DNA of 64,000 nt, from positions 1 through 64,000 of the forward strand of contig CAJYWN010000011.1 of NCBI GenBank assembly GCA_913778275.1. Direction: 5' to 3'. Of the stretch, positions 53,923 to 63,092 are shown piece by piece. The DNA comes from an uncultured Chryseobacterium sp. (GTDB taxonomy: Bacteria; Bacteroidota; Bacteroidia; Flavobacteriales; Weeksellaceae). Numbering within the stretch: the stretch's first letter is position 1; each line of letters starts with the position of its first letter. Position numbers and translations under genes: made by a program. The notes beneath the pieces were generated by a model. The model made no database searches. It saw only the letters and a list, made by a program, of their open reading frames with translations, and was not told the DNA's origin.

Positions 53923-53960
53923 AAAGCGAAGAGAAACCGTTCTCTTCGCTTTATTTTTTT
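53923..53960 (+). terminator. Terminator of the susCD unit
   Basis: A 12-bp stem (53923-53934 with 53941-53952), loop AACCGT, then A and a seven-T run. Confidence 0.92.
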
Positions 53961-53966
53961 AAGTCT

Positions 53967-53999
53967 AAACCTTCAAGGTTTTTAAAATCTTGAAGGTTT
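53967..53999. repeat. Inverted repeat after msrA (AAACCTTCAAG)
   Basis: AAACCTTCAAG and CTTGAAGGTTT enclose an 11-nt T/A loop. It lies just beyond the msrA stop and may terminate that gene on the minus strand. Confidence 0.6.
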
Positions 54000-54013
54000 G
54001 AAATTATTTTTGT

Positions 54014-54568
54014 TTATTCAGCATTCAGCATTCCCAACTCACCGAAATGCTTTTTGAATTTCTGGATTTTAGGACCAACCACGGCGCTGCAGTAAGGCTG
54101 TGTAGGATTTTCGTTGTAATATCCCTGGTGGTACTGTTCTGCCGGCCAGAACTTATCGAATTTGGTTAATTCCGTCACATATGTTCCCTGCCATCTCCCG
54201 GACTGTTTAGACTTTTCAATGGCTTCTTCAGCTTTTGCTTTTTCAGCATCGTCTTTATAATAAATTACCGAACGGTATTGAGTGCCGATGTCATTTCCCT
54301 GTCTGTTCAGCTGTGTAGGATCGTGAAGGAAAAAGAAAACATCCATCAATTGTTCATATGAAATGACAGCCGGATCATATGTGATCTGTACCACCTCTGC
54401 ATGACCCGTTTCTCCGGTACACACTTCCTCATAAGTGGGATTGTCTTTATGTCCTCCGGAATATCCTGAAATGGCAGACTGCACGCCTTTCAGCATATTG
54501 AAACAGCTTTCCACGCACCAGAAACATCCGCCTCCGAAAGTAATTTGCGCTAAATTATTGTTATCCAT
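54014..54568 (-). CDS. msrA: Peptide-methionine (S)-S-oxide reductase MsrA
   Basis: 184 aa. FGGGCFWCVE with catalytic Cys15, GYSGGHKDNPTYEEVCTGETGHAE, and the C-terminal YCSAVVGPK carrying a likely resolving Cys. It lacks a signal peptide, so it repairs methionine sulfoxide in the cytosol. The MsrB domain is not fused. Confidence 0.97.
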   Translation of the reverse strand: MDNNNLAQITFGGGCFWCVESCFNMLKGVQSAISGYSGGHKDNPTYEEVCTGETGHAEVVQITYDPAVISYEQLMDVFFFLHDPTQLNRQGNDIGTQYRSVIYYKDDAEKAKAEEAIEKSKQSGRWQGTYVTELTKFDKFWPAEQYHQGYYNENPTQPYCSAVVGPKIQKFKKHFGELGMLNAE

Positions 54569-55013
54569 TCTAAGTTAATTATTGTATTTGAATATTTTTC
54601 TCGTTTAAGGAATATTGGAGAAAAAAACCAATCAAAAATAAGGAAAAGTTTTTCAATTTTTGCACCATCATCCGATTCAAATCCAAATGATGATGATAGA
54701 TCAGACAAATTAATTTTACATGAATTATGCATAACTACCTTTATATTCCAAAAATAAATCAGCAAAATTGCATTATTCATGCAAAGAATTTATCTTAAAA
54801 GAATATCATTTTAAGAAAGCAAAGAATAATTAGCAAAGTTGATTTGACGAAGCTGGCATTTTGCTTCGCGTTGCAATTTATTGCTTTTGCTTTCTAGAAT
54901 CAACGGACGGATAATTACTCTTTGCGTTTAAGAAATATTATATACAAAAGAGGAATTAAAAAAGCACCCTTAAAAAGGATGCTCAATTAGTATTTAAATT
55001 AAATTATTTTCAA
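54569..55013. other. Intergenic region, msrA to ROK gene
   Basis: About 445 bp without a credible gene; a 76-codon minus frame (54550-54780) overlapping msrA has no family features. It contains a GAAGC/GCTTC imperfect inverted repeat near 54848-54880 and the ROK terminator at 54957-54983. Confidence 0.5.
54957..54983 (-). terminator. Terminator of the ROK gene
   Basis: On the minus strand, AGCATCC and GGGTGCT pair (one G-U) around TTTTTAA and are followed by a six-T run. Confidence 0.8.
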
Positions 55014-55982
55014 TTATTTTTCCCAAACCAAGGCACTTGCTCCCAGAATGGCGGCATCTGCTTCATCAAGCTCACTAAATACCAGCTTCACTTTATTTCT
55101 GAAAATAGGAAGTAAATTTCTTTCCATGTGAAGTTTTGTAGGTTTTAAAATAAAATCACCTGCTTTGATAACGCCTCCGAAAAGAAGAATAGCTTCAGGT
55201 GAAGAAAACATCACAAAATTGGCCAATGCTTCCCCCAATTTCTGTCCGGTATATCTGAAAACCTCAATGGAAATAGGATCGCCTTTCAAAGCGCATTCAT
55301 GTACGGTTTTAGAATTGATGGCCTCTTCAGGATATTGATTCAGCATAGATTCCGGAAATTCAGCACGCATTTTTTTTGCGGTAATGGCAATTCCCGTGGC
55401 AGAAGCGTAAGCTTCAAGACAGCCTTCGGAACCAGTACTCCAGTGCTTTCTTCCGCCGGGCTTTACAATGGTATGTCCAAGCTCTCCCGCGAATCCGTCA
55501 TGTCCGTAGATTAGTTTTCCACCGGCAACGATACCGCTTCCTACACCTGTTCCAAGGGTAATCATAATGAAATCCTTCATTCCCCTTGCTGCTCCGAAAA
55601 GCATCTCTCCGATAGCCGCAGCATTGGCATCATTGGTTATGGTACAGGGAAGCCCGAATTTGGCTTTTATCAGTTCCGTAAAAGGTACTATTCCTTTCCA
55701 CGGAAGGTTTGGAGCCTGTTCTATGGTTCCTGTATAGTAGTTGGCATTTGGAGCTCCCACTCCTATCCCATCAAAATTTTTGTTTTTTCCGTGGCTTTCG
55801 ATCAGCGGATGAACGGCCTCGTATAAAGCATCAATATATTCTTCTACGGTAGGATAGGCATCTGTCCGGATATTTCCTTTTTCCAAAACTTCACCTCTGT
55901 GGTTTACCACTCCAAATTTTGTGTTCGTTCCGCCGATATCAATTCCCAGCGCAACCTGTTTTGACAAATCTACTAATGACAT
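55014..55982 (-). CDS. ROK family sugar kinase (glucokinase-like)
   Basis: 322 aa. ATP phosphate motif LGIDIGGTNTKFGVV at the N-terminus, the sugar-binding NDANAAAIGEMLFGAARG, LGTGVGSGIV, and the ROK signature region GELGHTIVKPGGRKHWSTGSEGCLEAYAS. The CXCGXXGCXE zinc motif is degenerate (only the second Cys is kept). It probably phosphorylates glucose or a related hexose in the cytosol. Confidence 0.92.
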   Translation of the reverse strand: MSLVDLSKQVALGIDIGGTNTKFGVVNHRGEVLEKGNIRTDAYPTVEEYIDALYEAVHPLIESHGKNKNFDGIGVGAPNANYYTGTIEQAPNLPWKGIVPFTELIKAKFGLPCTITNDANAAAIGEMLFGAARGMKDFIMITLGTGVGSGIVAGGKLIYGHDGFAGELGHTIVKPGGRKHWSTGSEGCLEAYASATGIAITAKKMRAEFPESMLNQYPEEAINSKTVHECALKGDPISIEVFRYTGQKLGEALANFVMFSSPEAILLFGGVIKAGDFILKPTKLHMERNLLPIFRNKVKLVFSELDEADAAILGASALVWEK

Positions 55983-56069
55983 TTCTCTTCTTAATAATTC
56001 TAAAAGGCTAAAATTATAAAAAAGATATTATTATTAGACGATTAAGCAGCATTTTATTTAAAAAAAATA

Positions 56070-57281
56070 TTAAGCTGTTTTTATCTTTTTCTTTTTTCTT
56101 CTTCCCCACCAGATCATAAAGCCGGTTACTGGTAATGAGGCACATATGAGGCTTACGATAAAAGCGATGATCTTTGTCGGCAGCCCAAGAATCGATCCTA
56201 CGTGGATATCATAGTTGGCACCTACTGCTTTTTCACCGAAATTTTTGTCTTTCATATCGTGGGTATGAAGCAATTCTCCCGAGTTTTCATCAAAAATAAG
56301 GCTGCTGCTTTTATGATAAGAGTAGGATAAATGTTTTACATAAACTTCAAAATTCGGGTGTTCATGATCGTCCATATGCTCGTGGCCCAGATCAATGGAA
56401 AAACCATATGAATCAGGATATTTTGCTTTAACAGTATTGCTGATTTTATCTAAAGTACCTTCCGCTCTCATCTCAATCGGAGCTTTGGTTTTGATGGAAG
56501 AAAAATCGGGATAAGCAGTTTTACCTCCGGAAAAAATAAAATAGATCGCAGCCTGAACGACAAAGAAAGCATAAAATAACCCGGTTATGGAAAAGATCAG
56601 CGCAAAGATAGAAGCATAAAAACCAAGAACATTATGAAGATCGTAGTTTTTTCTTTTCCAGCCTTTTACGTTTTGCCATTTGAAAGAAAAACGCTGTTTT
56701 CTGGCGGCTTTATTTTTCGGCCACCAAAGGATGATGCCTGAAATGAGCATGATAATGAATATGATCACGGGAATGCCCACCAGATACGTTCCCCAGGACT
56801 GTTTCAGAAGATAGCTCCAGTGAATCATTTTTACAATCTGGAAAAATCCGTTTTTCTCATCGTAGGTTCTCAGAACCTTCCCGCTGTAAGGATTTACATA
56901 CGCCACTTTATAGATGGGGAATTCGTCAAAATAATTCCAGCCTTTAGGATCATGCTCATACCAGTAAAAAAGATAAGACATCTTTTTATCAATCGGAATA
57001 TTTACCCAGTGGACAGGATATTTTTCCTTTACCTGTTCCACAACGGCTTTTTCCAGTACACGGATTGGAAGAACCTGTTTCTGTTCAATATTTTGTTCGT
57101 TATGATAAATGACGTCTTCGCGGGTGAAATTTTCAATCTCATCTTTAAAAACATATAAGGCTCCTGTGATTGAAATAATGAAAATCAAAAAACCAATACC
57201 CAGTCCGAACCACAAATGAAGCTTACCGGTCCATTTTTTAAAGGCGTTTGGTTTTTTTTTATGGTGATGCTTTTTCCTCAT
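56070..57281 (-). CDS. PepSY-associated transmembrane protein (PepSY-1)
   Basis: 403 aa from the ATG at 57281, the start of MRKKHHHKKKP. The frame from 57302 would begin at a -7 element. Four transmembrane helices: about 20-42, 160-185, 220-250 and 370-395, with a PepSY domain in the first large periplasmic loop. FGLGIGFLIFIISITGALYVFKDEIE and GTYLVGIPVIIFIIMLISGIILWWPKN are family hallmarks. It is linked to iron uptake, probably ferric-siderophore reduction. It is a close paralogue of 59555-60763. Confidence 0.9.
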   Translation of the reverse strand: MRKKHHHKKKPNAFKKWTGKLHLWFGLGIGFLIFIISITGALYVFKDEIENFTREDVIYHNEQNIEQKQVLPIRVLEKAVVEQVKEKYPVHWVNIPIDKKMSYLFYWYEHDPKGWNYFDEFPIYKVAYVNPYSGKVLRTYDEKNGFFQIVKMIHWSYLLKQSWGTYLVGIPVIIFIIMLISGIILWWPKNKAARKQRFSFKWQNVKGWKRKNYDLHNVLGFYASIFALIFSITGLFYAFFVVQAAIYFIFSGGKTAYPDFSSIKTKAPIEMRAEGTLDKISNTVKAKYPDSYGFSIDLGHEHMDDHEHPNFEVYVKHLSYSYHKSSSLIFDENSGELLHTHDMKDKNFGEKAVGANYDIHVGSILGLPTKIIAFIVSLICASLPVTGFMIWWGRRKKKKIKTA

Positions 57282-57299
57282 GTTTATCCTTAATTGCGG

Positions 57300-57307
57300 C
57301 AAAGATA
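57300..57307 (-). promoter_or_regulatory. -7 promoter element of PepSY-1
   Basis: Minus-strand TATCTTTG, exact TAnnTTTG, about 19 nt before the ATG at 57281. Confidence 0.6.
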
Positions 57308-57317
57308 AGGTTTAATT

Positions 57318-57330
57318 TTTATTTAGAATA
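57318..57330. promoter_or_regulatory. Candidate iron-regulator box upstream of PepSY-1
   Basis: TTTATTTAGAATA, identical in 13 bp to the complement of 62978-62990 upstream of the first siderophore receptor. Both lie within 25 nt of a -7 element. Confidence 0.45.
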
Positions 57331-57380
57331 TTTACAATTAAGGATTTTCATCAGGTTTTTTGTATTCAACTTATATAAAT

Positions 57381-57416
57381 AAAAAACGCCTCACTTATTT
57401 AAAGTGAAACGCTTTT
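57381..57416 (-). terminator. Terminator of the siderophore receptor operon
   Basis: AAGCGTTTCACTTT pairs with AAGTGAGGCGTT on the minus strand (with G-U pairs), then a six-T run. It separates 57441-59558 from PepSY-1. Confidence 0.85.
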
Positions 57417-57440
57417 GTGTTAATTTGATCGGAATTATAT

Positions 57441-59558
57441 TTAAAATTTATATTCAATAATGAAGGTGCCTCTCATTCCCAGAGCGTTGGTGAAGTCGCT
57501 GTCTCTTGCAGCCCACCATGCGATAGCAGGCTGATACATTCTATTGAAAAGGTTTTCGATTCCTAATGACAGTTTCCAGCTATTATTAATCTCATAACTT
57601 GATTTAAAGTTGAAAACAGTGTATGCGGGAACTCTTCCTTCACCATATGCGAAAAGCCCTGTTTTAGCATTAGGCTGAAATCTGTCCTGCTCAAAAGCGT
57701 GAAGCATATCCAATCCTACCGATAATTGGTCAATAGGTCTTGCCTGAACATAAGCCAGCACTTTTGGTGCGGAAATCCTGCTGTTGTTGATCCGGGTAGA
57801 GTAGTCTCCATCATCTTTTGGGGAGGTAATGCCTTCCATCCAGCTGTAGCTTCCCCCAAAATGGATCCATCGTGCAGGAGAAAAATGCAGGAATCCTTCC
57901 ACGCCGTACACTACTTCAGGAGCTCTTTGTATGGTCAGGGCACGATCCGGACTTTGTATAAAAGTCGCTCCCAATTTTGACGTGCTTACATAAGAAGTGA
58001 GTTCGTAATTGAGCCATTTGGTGATTTGTCCTGTCGCTCCCAATTCATAATTGTTAACGATAATAGGTTTTGTTTCAAGATTATTGATGGTTTCCGATGT
58101 GGATGTTCTTAGAATTCTTCCTAATTCATTAATGGAATAGGCCTGTGAGAAGCTTCCGAAAATATTGATTGCCGGGTTGATATTGTAACGAACTCCTACG
58201 TTTCCTACTAATGCGTTGTACTCCAGATTTCCGCCTTTTACAAAAATACTTTGGGTGAAAGTTCCGTCATTTTTGATGGTTGACAGCGTATTGAAATCGC
58301 CGACTTTTACTTTAATGTTTTCATAACGAAGCCCTCCTTTAATGGTTAATTTTTTCATGAGATCAATTTTAACCAACATGAAAGGAGCAATATTCGTCAT
58401 ATTCATATCCGGCGTCCAGTAACGTCCGTCTTCCAGTTTCTGAACCGTCTGGTCATTCAGAACATCAACACCGTAAATTATTTCAGCCTGTGAATAAGTC
58501 GCGTTCCAGAGCTGGGTGTCAAAATTAGCTCTTGCTCCGTATTTTTTTGAAATGACATTAGATTGTCCGCCATTGAAGAAGGTATCACTGTAGCCATAAA
58601 CCGTTCTGAAATCCTGAAGGTATAGATTTACATTTAATGAAGTGCCCTGCCAGATTCTTTTATTGTCATAGCTTAATTTTATATTATGATTTCTGGGCGT
58701 TCCCTGTGGAGTAGTCTCCAGCCCTTTTCCCTGGCCTTCTCCAATCGTTGGAATTAATCCGTACTTTCCTGTTTTAAGACCTAAATTAAGATCAGATTTT
58801 GAGGCGTATCCGATGTAAGAGGCTTCAATCCTGTTATTCTCGTTAAAATTATACCCCAGTTTCAGCATTCCGTTGTAATTATCCATTTTCGCGGTGCTGT
58901 AGGTTGGGCTGAGATTTATTCCATCTGCATCTTTCATGTACCCTGTTCTTTCGTAAGCGAAGGAAGCCACATATTCAAAATTTTTGGTGATTTTTCCTGA
59001 TAAAAGCTGACTTGCCCTGAATCCTAATGTTCCACCGTAAAGCTGTCCTGTGATACCGGCCTGTGAAATTCCCGAGATTTTTTTATCGCCGCTGCTTTTT
59101 CTGGTGATGTAATTGATGATACCACCATCTGCACCGTTTCCGTAAATGGATGAGGCGCCTTTGATCACCTCCACTCTTTCAATAACTGAGGGATCAATTG
59201 TCCTTAAATCCCTTGCACCGTTTCGAAGCGGAGTAGATTGCGGAATACCGTCAATCAGTACCAAAACCTGTCGTCCTCTTAAAGTTTGCCCTGTGTTGGA
59301 GGTTTGTCCGGAGCTCGTTGCCAAACTCGGAACCGTATATTGTAAAATGCTTGTAATATCTGAATTTACCGTTAGTTGTGACTGAATCTGTTTTTGATTG
59401 ACAATCGTCACAGACCCCGGAATTTCCTTAATGCTTTCCTTTTTCCTTGACGCAGTCATTACAACCTCATCCACATCTTTTACCTGTAATGTGTCTCTGT
59501 GCTGAGCAAAGATGGTTGTAGATGCTAATGCAGCTGCTGCTAAAATGGTCTTTTTCAT
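57441..59558 (-). CDS. TonB-dependent siderophore receptor
   Basis: 705 aa with a signal peptide (1-18). TonB box-like DEVVMTASRK (about 29-38), plug with TLRGRQVLVLIDGIPQ and IERVEVIKGASSIYGNGADGGIINYITR, then a 22-strand-type barrel ending EYKF. It imports a ferric siderophore or similar chelate. The start overlaps the PepSY-2 stop by 4 nt, so the two are translationally coupled. Confidence 0.93.
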   Translation of the reverse strand: MKKTILAAAALASTTIFAQHRDTLQVKDVDEVVMTASRKKESIKEIPGSVTIVNQKQIQSQLTVNSDITSILQYTVPSLATSSGQTSNTGQTLRGRQVLVLIDGIPQSTPLRNGARDLRTIDPSVIERVEVIKGASSIYGNGADGGIINYITRKSSGDKKISGISQAGITGQLYGGTLGFRASQLLSGKITKNFEYVASFAYERTGYMKDADGINLSPTYSTAKMDNYNGMLKLGYNFNENNRIEASYIGYASKSDLNLGLKTGKYGLIPTIGEGQGKGLETTPQGTPRNHNIKLSYDNKRIWQGTSLNVNLYLQDFRTVYGYSDTFFNGGQSNVISKKYGARANFDTQLWNATYSQAEIIYGVDVLNDQTVQKLEDGRYWTPDMNMTNIAPFMLVKIDLMKKLTIKGGLRYENIKVKVGDFNTLSTIKNDGTFTQSIFVKGGNLEYNALVGNVGVRYNINPAINIFGSFSQAYSINELGRILRTSTSETINNLETKPIIVNNYELGATGQITKWLNYELTSYVSTSKLGATFIQSPDRALTIQRAPEVVYGVEGFLHFSPARWIHFGGSYSWMEGITSPKDDGDYSTRINNSRISAPKVLAYVQARPIDQLSVGLDMLHAFEQDRFQPNAKTGLFAYGEGRVPAYTVFNFKSSYEINNSWKLSLGIENLFNRMYQPAIAWWAARDSDFTNALGMRGTFIIEYKF

Positions 59559-60763
59559 GATATTTTTCTAATTCCTTTTTTCTTTTTTTTACCCAGCCAT
59601 ATTATAAATCCGGTTATGGGAAGCGAAGTGCAGATTAAACCTGTGATGAACCAGATTATTTTTCCGAAGATCCCGAAGTACGATCCGGTGTGGATATCAT
59701 AATTGGCATTGGCGTATTTTTCGGCGTTGGTTAATTGCTGATGTGGTTTATTCATCAATAGTTTTCCTGAATATTTATCAAAAACAACCTGGCTCCGGAT
59801 GGCAAATCTTCCGTTTTCCCCGTAGACGGTAACAGGAATGTTTTTCAGTTCTTTTCCTTTTTTGTTTTTTCCATTCACTGGAATTCTGAAACTTGACGAT
59901 GAAGTGTACAGCTTTTTGGTCTCCTGTGCAGTAAGATCGTAAACAGATTTTTTGACAGAAAAAAGAGAGTCGGGAGATTTAATTTCTTTTTCTTTCGGAA
60001 GTTCTGTTGAACCGGATAATGTAAAATTAAAAGCATTTTTAACCCATGGAAAGGAAAAATAAATACCTGTTAAGCTTAATATCAACGCAATGAATGAAGC
60101 ATAAAATCCTAAAATATTGTGGAGATCATAATTCTTCCGTTTCCATGTTGTGAAATTTTTCCAGTTGAATCGGAACCGGCCTTTTCCTGCGTTTTTGTTC
60201 TTAGGCCACCAAAGAATAATTCCTGTAATGAGCATGATGATGAAGAGCACAACAGGGATTCCGACAACATATTTGCCCCAGTCTGCTTTTAGTAATAAAC
60301 TCCAGTGGACGGATTTCAGGATAGGGAATATGTCGTATTTTTCATTGTAAATGCCCAGAATCTCTCCGTTATACGGATTTACATACACCAGTTTATTGAT
60401 CTTCACCTCATCAAAATAATTCCATGCATTTTTATCTTTTTCGTAGTATAAAAATTCATAAGACTTGTTTTTATCTAAAGGAATTTCAACAGAACTGACC
60501 GGAAACTTTTCATTGATTTCCAAAGAAACTTTTTCCTTCAGAACTTCAATCGAAAGCGGATGATGCGTAATTGTTGTAGGCTTTACGTAAATAACATCTT
60601 TTCTAAGAGCACTCTGGATTTCATCCTTAAAAACATACAGGGTTCCCGACAGCGAAACAATAAAAACAATAATTCCAACGGACAATCCCAACCACAAGTG
60701 CAGTTTGGCAGACCTTTTTTTTATAAATGAAGGTTTCTTTTTATGATGATGTTTCTTCCGCAT
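59555..60763 (-). CDS. PepSY-associated transmembrane protein (PepSY-2)
   Basis: 402 aa from the ATG at 60763 (MRKKHHHKKKP, identical to PepSY-1's first eleven residues). Four transmembrane helices and periplasmic PepSY segments. It has LWLGLSVGIIVFIVSLSGTLYVFKDEI and KYVVGIPVVLFIIMLITGIILWWPKN, both nearly the same as PepSY-1. The two look like a local duplication, each tied to a TonB-dependent receptor. Confidence 0.9.
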   Translation of the reverse strand: MRKKHHHKKKPSFIKKRSAKLHLWLGLSVGIIVFIVSLSGTLYVFKDEIQSALRKDVIYVKPTTITHHPLSIEVLKEKVSLEINEKFPVSSVEIPLDKNKSYEFLYYEKDKNAWNYFDEVKINKLVYVNPYNGEILGIYNEKYDIFPILKSVHWSLLLKADWGKYVVGIPVVLFIIMLITGIILWWPKNKNAGKGRFRFNWKNFTTWKRKNYDLHNILGFYASFIALILSLTGIYFSFPWVKNAFNFTLSGSTELPKEKEIKSPDSLFSVKKSVYDLTAQETKKLYTSSSSFRIPVNGKNKKGKELKNIPVTVYGENGRFAIRSQVVFDKYSGKLLMNKPHQQLTNAEKYANANYDIHTGSYFGIFGKIIWFITGLICTSLPITGFIIWLGKKKKKGIRKIS

Positions 60764-60805
60764 AGTAAAAAAGTTAACCTTCAATTGGGGTTAACTTTTA
60801 ATTAT

Positions 60806-62941
60806 TTAAAATTTATATCCTACTGAAAGTCTGAAGTTTCTCGGAGCTTCTGCCTGATAGTAGTAATAAGCGCCGTACGGTGATCCTGAATACAGGTATT
60901 TGTTGAACACATTGAATACATTCAGCCCTACTCTGAATTTGGTATTTTCCCAGGAAAGTCCCGCGTCAAATTTTAAGTAATCATCCATGTCTTTCTGAGC
61001 TCCTGAGCTTGCCCAGTTCCAGCTGCTTCTGTCGGCAAGATATGTTCCTCCGAACGAAAGTCCGAATCCTTCTAATGCTCCGGTTGTGAATGTATAATTC
61101 AGCCATCCGTTAGCGGTATGTTTTGCGTATCCAGGAACTCTCATTCCTACAGGATTATTCACCGGATCATTTGATTCGGTAATTTTGTTTTCGGTAAATG
61201 CATAGTTAAGAATAGCATTAAATCCTTTTGTAATTTCTCCTTTCAGATCAAACTCGATTCCCTGCACTCGTGTTTTACCAAGGTCAATCACGAAGTTTTC
61301 AAGAGCACTGTTTGCCGGATCATTTACGGTAGCATTTCTTTTGATGATGTTATACAATGATAAAGTTGTATTCCATTTTCCACCAAACCAGTCTCTTTTT
61401 ACACCCACTTCCGTATTATTTCCGGTAATAGGTTTAGGAATACCGCCTGTCCTGAAAAACCCTGCCTGTGGCACGAATGACTGATCATACAAACCGTATA
61501 CAGATGTATTTTCGTCTATAGAATAGCTTATTCCCACACGTGGGGTTATTTTATCCGCTTCTGCGTTGGTTCCGTAAGAATTTTCCTTCACATTGGTGTA
61601 TCTCGCCGCAAGGGTTAATCTTAGAGCATCATTGAAAAAGCCTAATTCATCCTGAACATATAATCCGGTGTAGTTTTGCTCGATAGTACCATAAGGAGTT
61701 GCTCTGCTTTCCAAAGATGTGCTGGTATCAAACTGAGCATATCCGTTTGCCGGAGGAGTATAGGTTGTAGAATTGATGTTGAAAGGATTGGCATCTGTAT
61801 CTAAATTGTGGGATTGATTCCAGTCTGCCATATATTTTTTTGAACCTAAATCCAGTCCGGTTAATATTTTATGAGAAACAGCCCCTGTTTTCACATAACC
61901 GTTTAAGAAAACCTGTCCGAATTTCATTACATTGCTCGCTTCCCAGAAGTAAAGTGTTCTGATCATATCGCCATTTGGTAAAAATTTAGACGGCCAGATA
62001 TCGCTTCCCAGGGTATATTCGTTAACGTAAGTAAGCTGTGAGGTTAGTTTCCAATTTTCATTAAATTTATGCTGTAAATTAACGTTTACGGTATTATTAT
62101 CAACATTCGTAGGATCAATTCCCGGGTCTGTCATTGTATATTCAACAGGCTTGGTAGCATAGCCTTCGTAACTGAATACGTATGCAGAACCTACTTCAGA
62201 CATTTTTGCCTTCTGATAAATATATTCTGCCGTTAAAGTTGTTTTATCGGTAAGATTTACTTTTAAAGACGGGTTAATGATATATCTGTCGTTGAATTCG
62301 TAGTCTCTGAAGCTTTTTTTGTTCTGAGCCATTAGATTCAGTCTGAAAGCTACCTTGTCTGTAATTTTCGTATCAATATCTGTTTCTCCTCTATACATAT
62401 TGAAACTTCCCAAAGTTACTCTTGCCGAACCGTTTAGAGATTGTCCTGTTGGTTTTTTGGTCACAATATTATAGATACCGCTCGGTTCACCGTTTGACAT
62501 CAGGAAACCGGATGGACCCTTAATAAATTCGATATGATCTACATAGCTCATATCTTCGCTTAGCGGCCCCCAGTTTGAAGTAACATTTACACCGTTCATA
62601 AAAGCAGCTGCTCTGGATCCTCTCATGTTTACTCTGGTGTACATATCTCCCCAGTGTTCCAGCCTTTGTGCTCCTGCAACATTTCTCAGCACACCGTCGC
62701 CTAACGTTGTTACCTGCTGATCTTCTAATGCCCTGTTGGTAATGATAGAAACATTCTGAGGAATTTTAATTAATTCTTCGTCCAGACGCATAGAAGATGA
62801 TCCTTCTTTTTCTACATACTTTTTATAATATTTCCCGTTTACAATAACTTCCTCAATATCATTCGACTTAATCGTATCGTTTTCCTGAGCAAAAGTTAGC
62901 ATAGAACCTAACAGCGAAGCGCAGATCAGTACATTTTTCAT
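60806..62941 (-). CDS. TonB-dependent ferric siderophore receptor (FhuA/FoxA type)
   Basis: 711 aa from the ATG at 62941; a TTG three codons upstream is less likely. Signal peptide MKNVLICASLLGSMLTFAQ, TonB box-like EEVIVNGKYYK, plug with IPQNVSIITNRALEDQQ and IEFIKGPSGFLMSNGEPSGIYNIVTKKP, and a barrel ending RLSVGYKF. The plug pattern is that of hydroxamate-type siderophore receptors. It is first in the operon; PepSY-2 follows after 42 nt. Confidence 0.93.
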   Translation of the reverse strand: MKNVLICASLLGSMLTFAQENDTIKSNDIEEVIVNGKYYKKYVEKEGSSSMRLDEELIKIPQNVSIITNRALEDQQVTTLGDGVLRNVAGAQRLEHWGDMYTRVNMRGSRAAAFMNGVNVTSNWGPLSEDMSYVDHIEFIKGPSGFLMSNGEPSGIYNIVTKKPTGQSLNGSARVTLGSFNMYRGETDIDTKITDKVAFRLNLMAQNKKSFRDYEFNDRYIINPSLKVNLTDKTTLTAEYIYQKAKMSEVGSAYVFSYEGYATKPVEYTMTDPGIDPTNVDNNTVNVNLQHKFNENWKLTSQLTYVNEYTLGSDIWPSKFLPNGDMIRTLYFWEASNVMKFGQVFLNGYVKTGAVSHKILTGLDLGSKKYMADWNQSHNLDTDANPFNINSTTYTPPANGYAQFDTSTSLESRATPYGTIEQNYTGLYVQDELGFFNDALRLTLAARYTNVKENSYGTNAEADKITPRVGISYSIDENTSVYGLYDQSFVPQAGFFRTGGIPKPITGNNTEVGVKRDWFGGKWNTTLSLYNIIKRNATVNDPANSALENFVIDLGKTRVQGIEFDLKGEITKGFNAILNYAFTENKITESNDPVNNPVGMRVPGYAKHTANGWLNYTFTTGALEGFGLSFGGTYLADRSSWNWASSGAQKDMDDYLKFDAGLSWENTKFRVGLNVFNVFNKYLYSGSPYGAYYYYQAEAPRNFRLSVGYKF

Positions 62942-62958
62942 GAAACTCAAATTTTTTG

Positions 62959-62966
62959 CAAATATA
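62959..62966 (-). promoter_or_regulatory. -7 promoter element of the siderophore receptor operon
   Basis: Minus-strand TATATTTG, exact TAnnTTTG, 17 nt before the ATG at 62941. Confidence 0.65.
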
Positions 62967-62977
62967 TTGTTTTTAAT

Positions 62978-62990
62978 TATTCTAAATAAA
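62978..62990. promoter_or_regulatory. Candidate iron-regulator box upstream of the receptor operon
   Basis: TATTCTAAATAAA (complement TTTATTTAGAATA) begins 11 nt upstream of the -7 element, where a repressor would block RNA polymerase. The same 13 bp occur at 57318-57330. Confidence 0.5.
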
Positions 62991-63036
62991 TTATCGGGTT
63001 GATATTTATCATAATATTAATATACCGCAAATAATA

Positions 63037-63070
63037 AAAAGCCGCTCCAGGTAATTCTGAAGCGGCTTTT
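63037..63070. terminator. Terminator after secA
   Basis: AAAAGCCGCT (63037-63046) pairs perfectly with AGCGGCTTTT (63061-63070) around a 14-nt loop. It is suited to the minus-strand secA transcript. Confidence 0.85.
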
Positions 63071-63092
63071 ATCTATTTTAAAACTATTTTTC

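Noticed and set aside
54014..54568. MsrA/B fusion
   Set aside because: Length and motifs fit MsrA alone.
54550..54780. 76-codon minus frame upstream of msrA
   Set aside because: Overlaps msrA, lacks family features, and its composition is that of AT-rich non-coding DNA.
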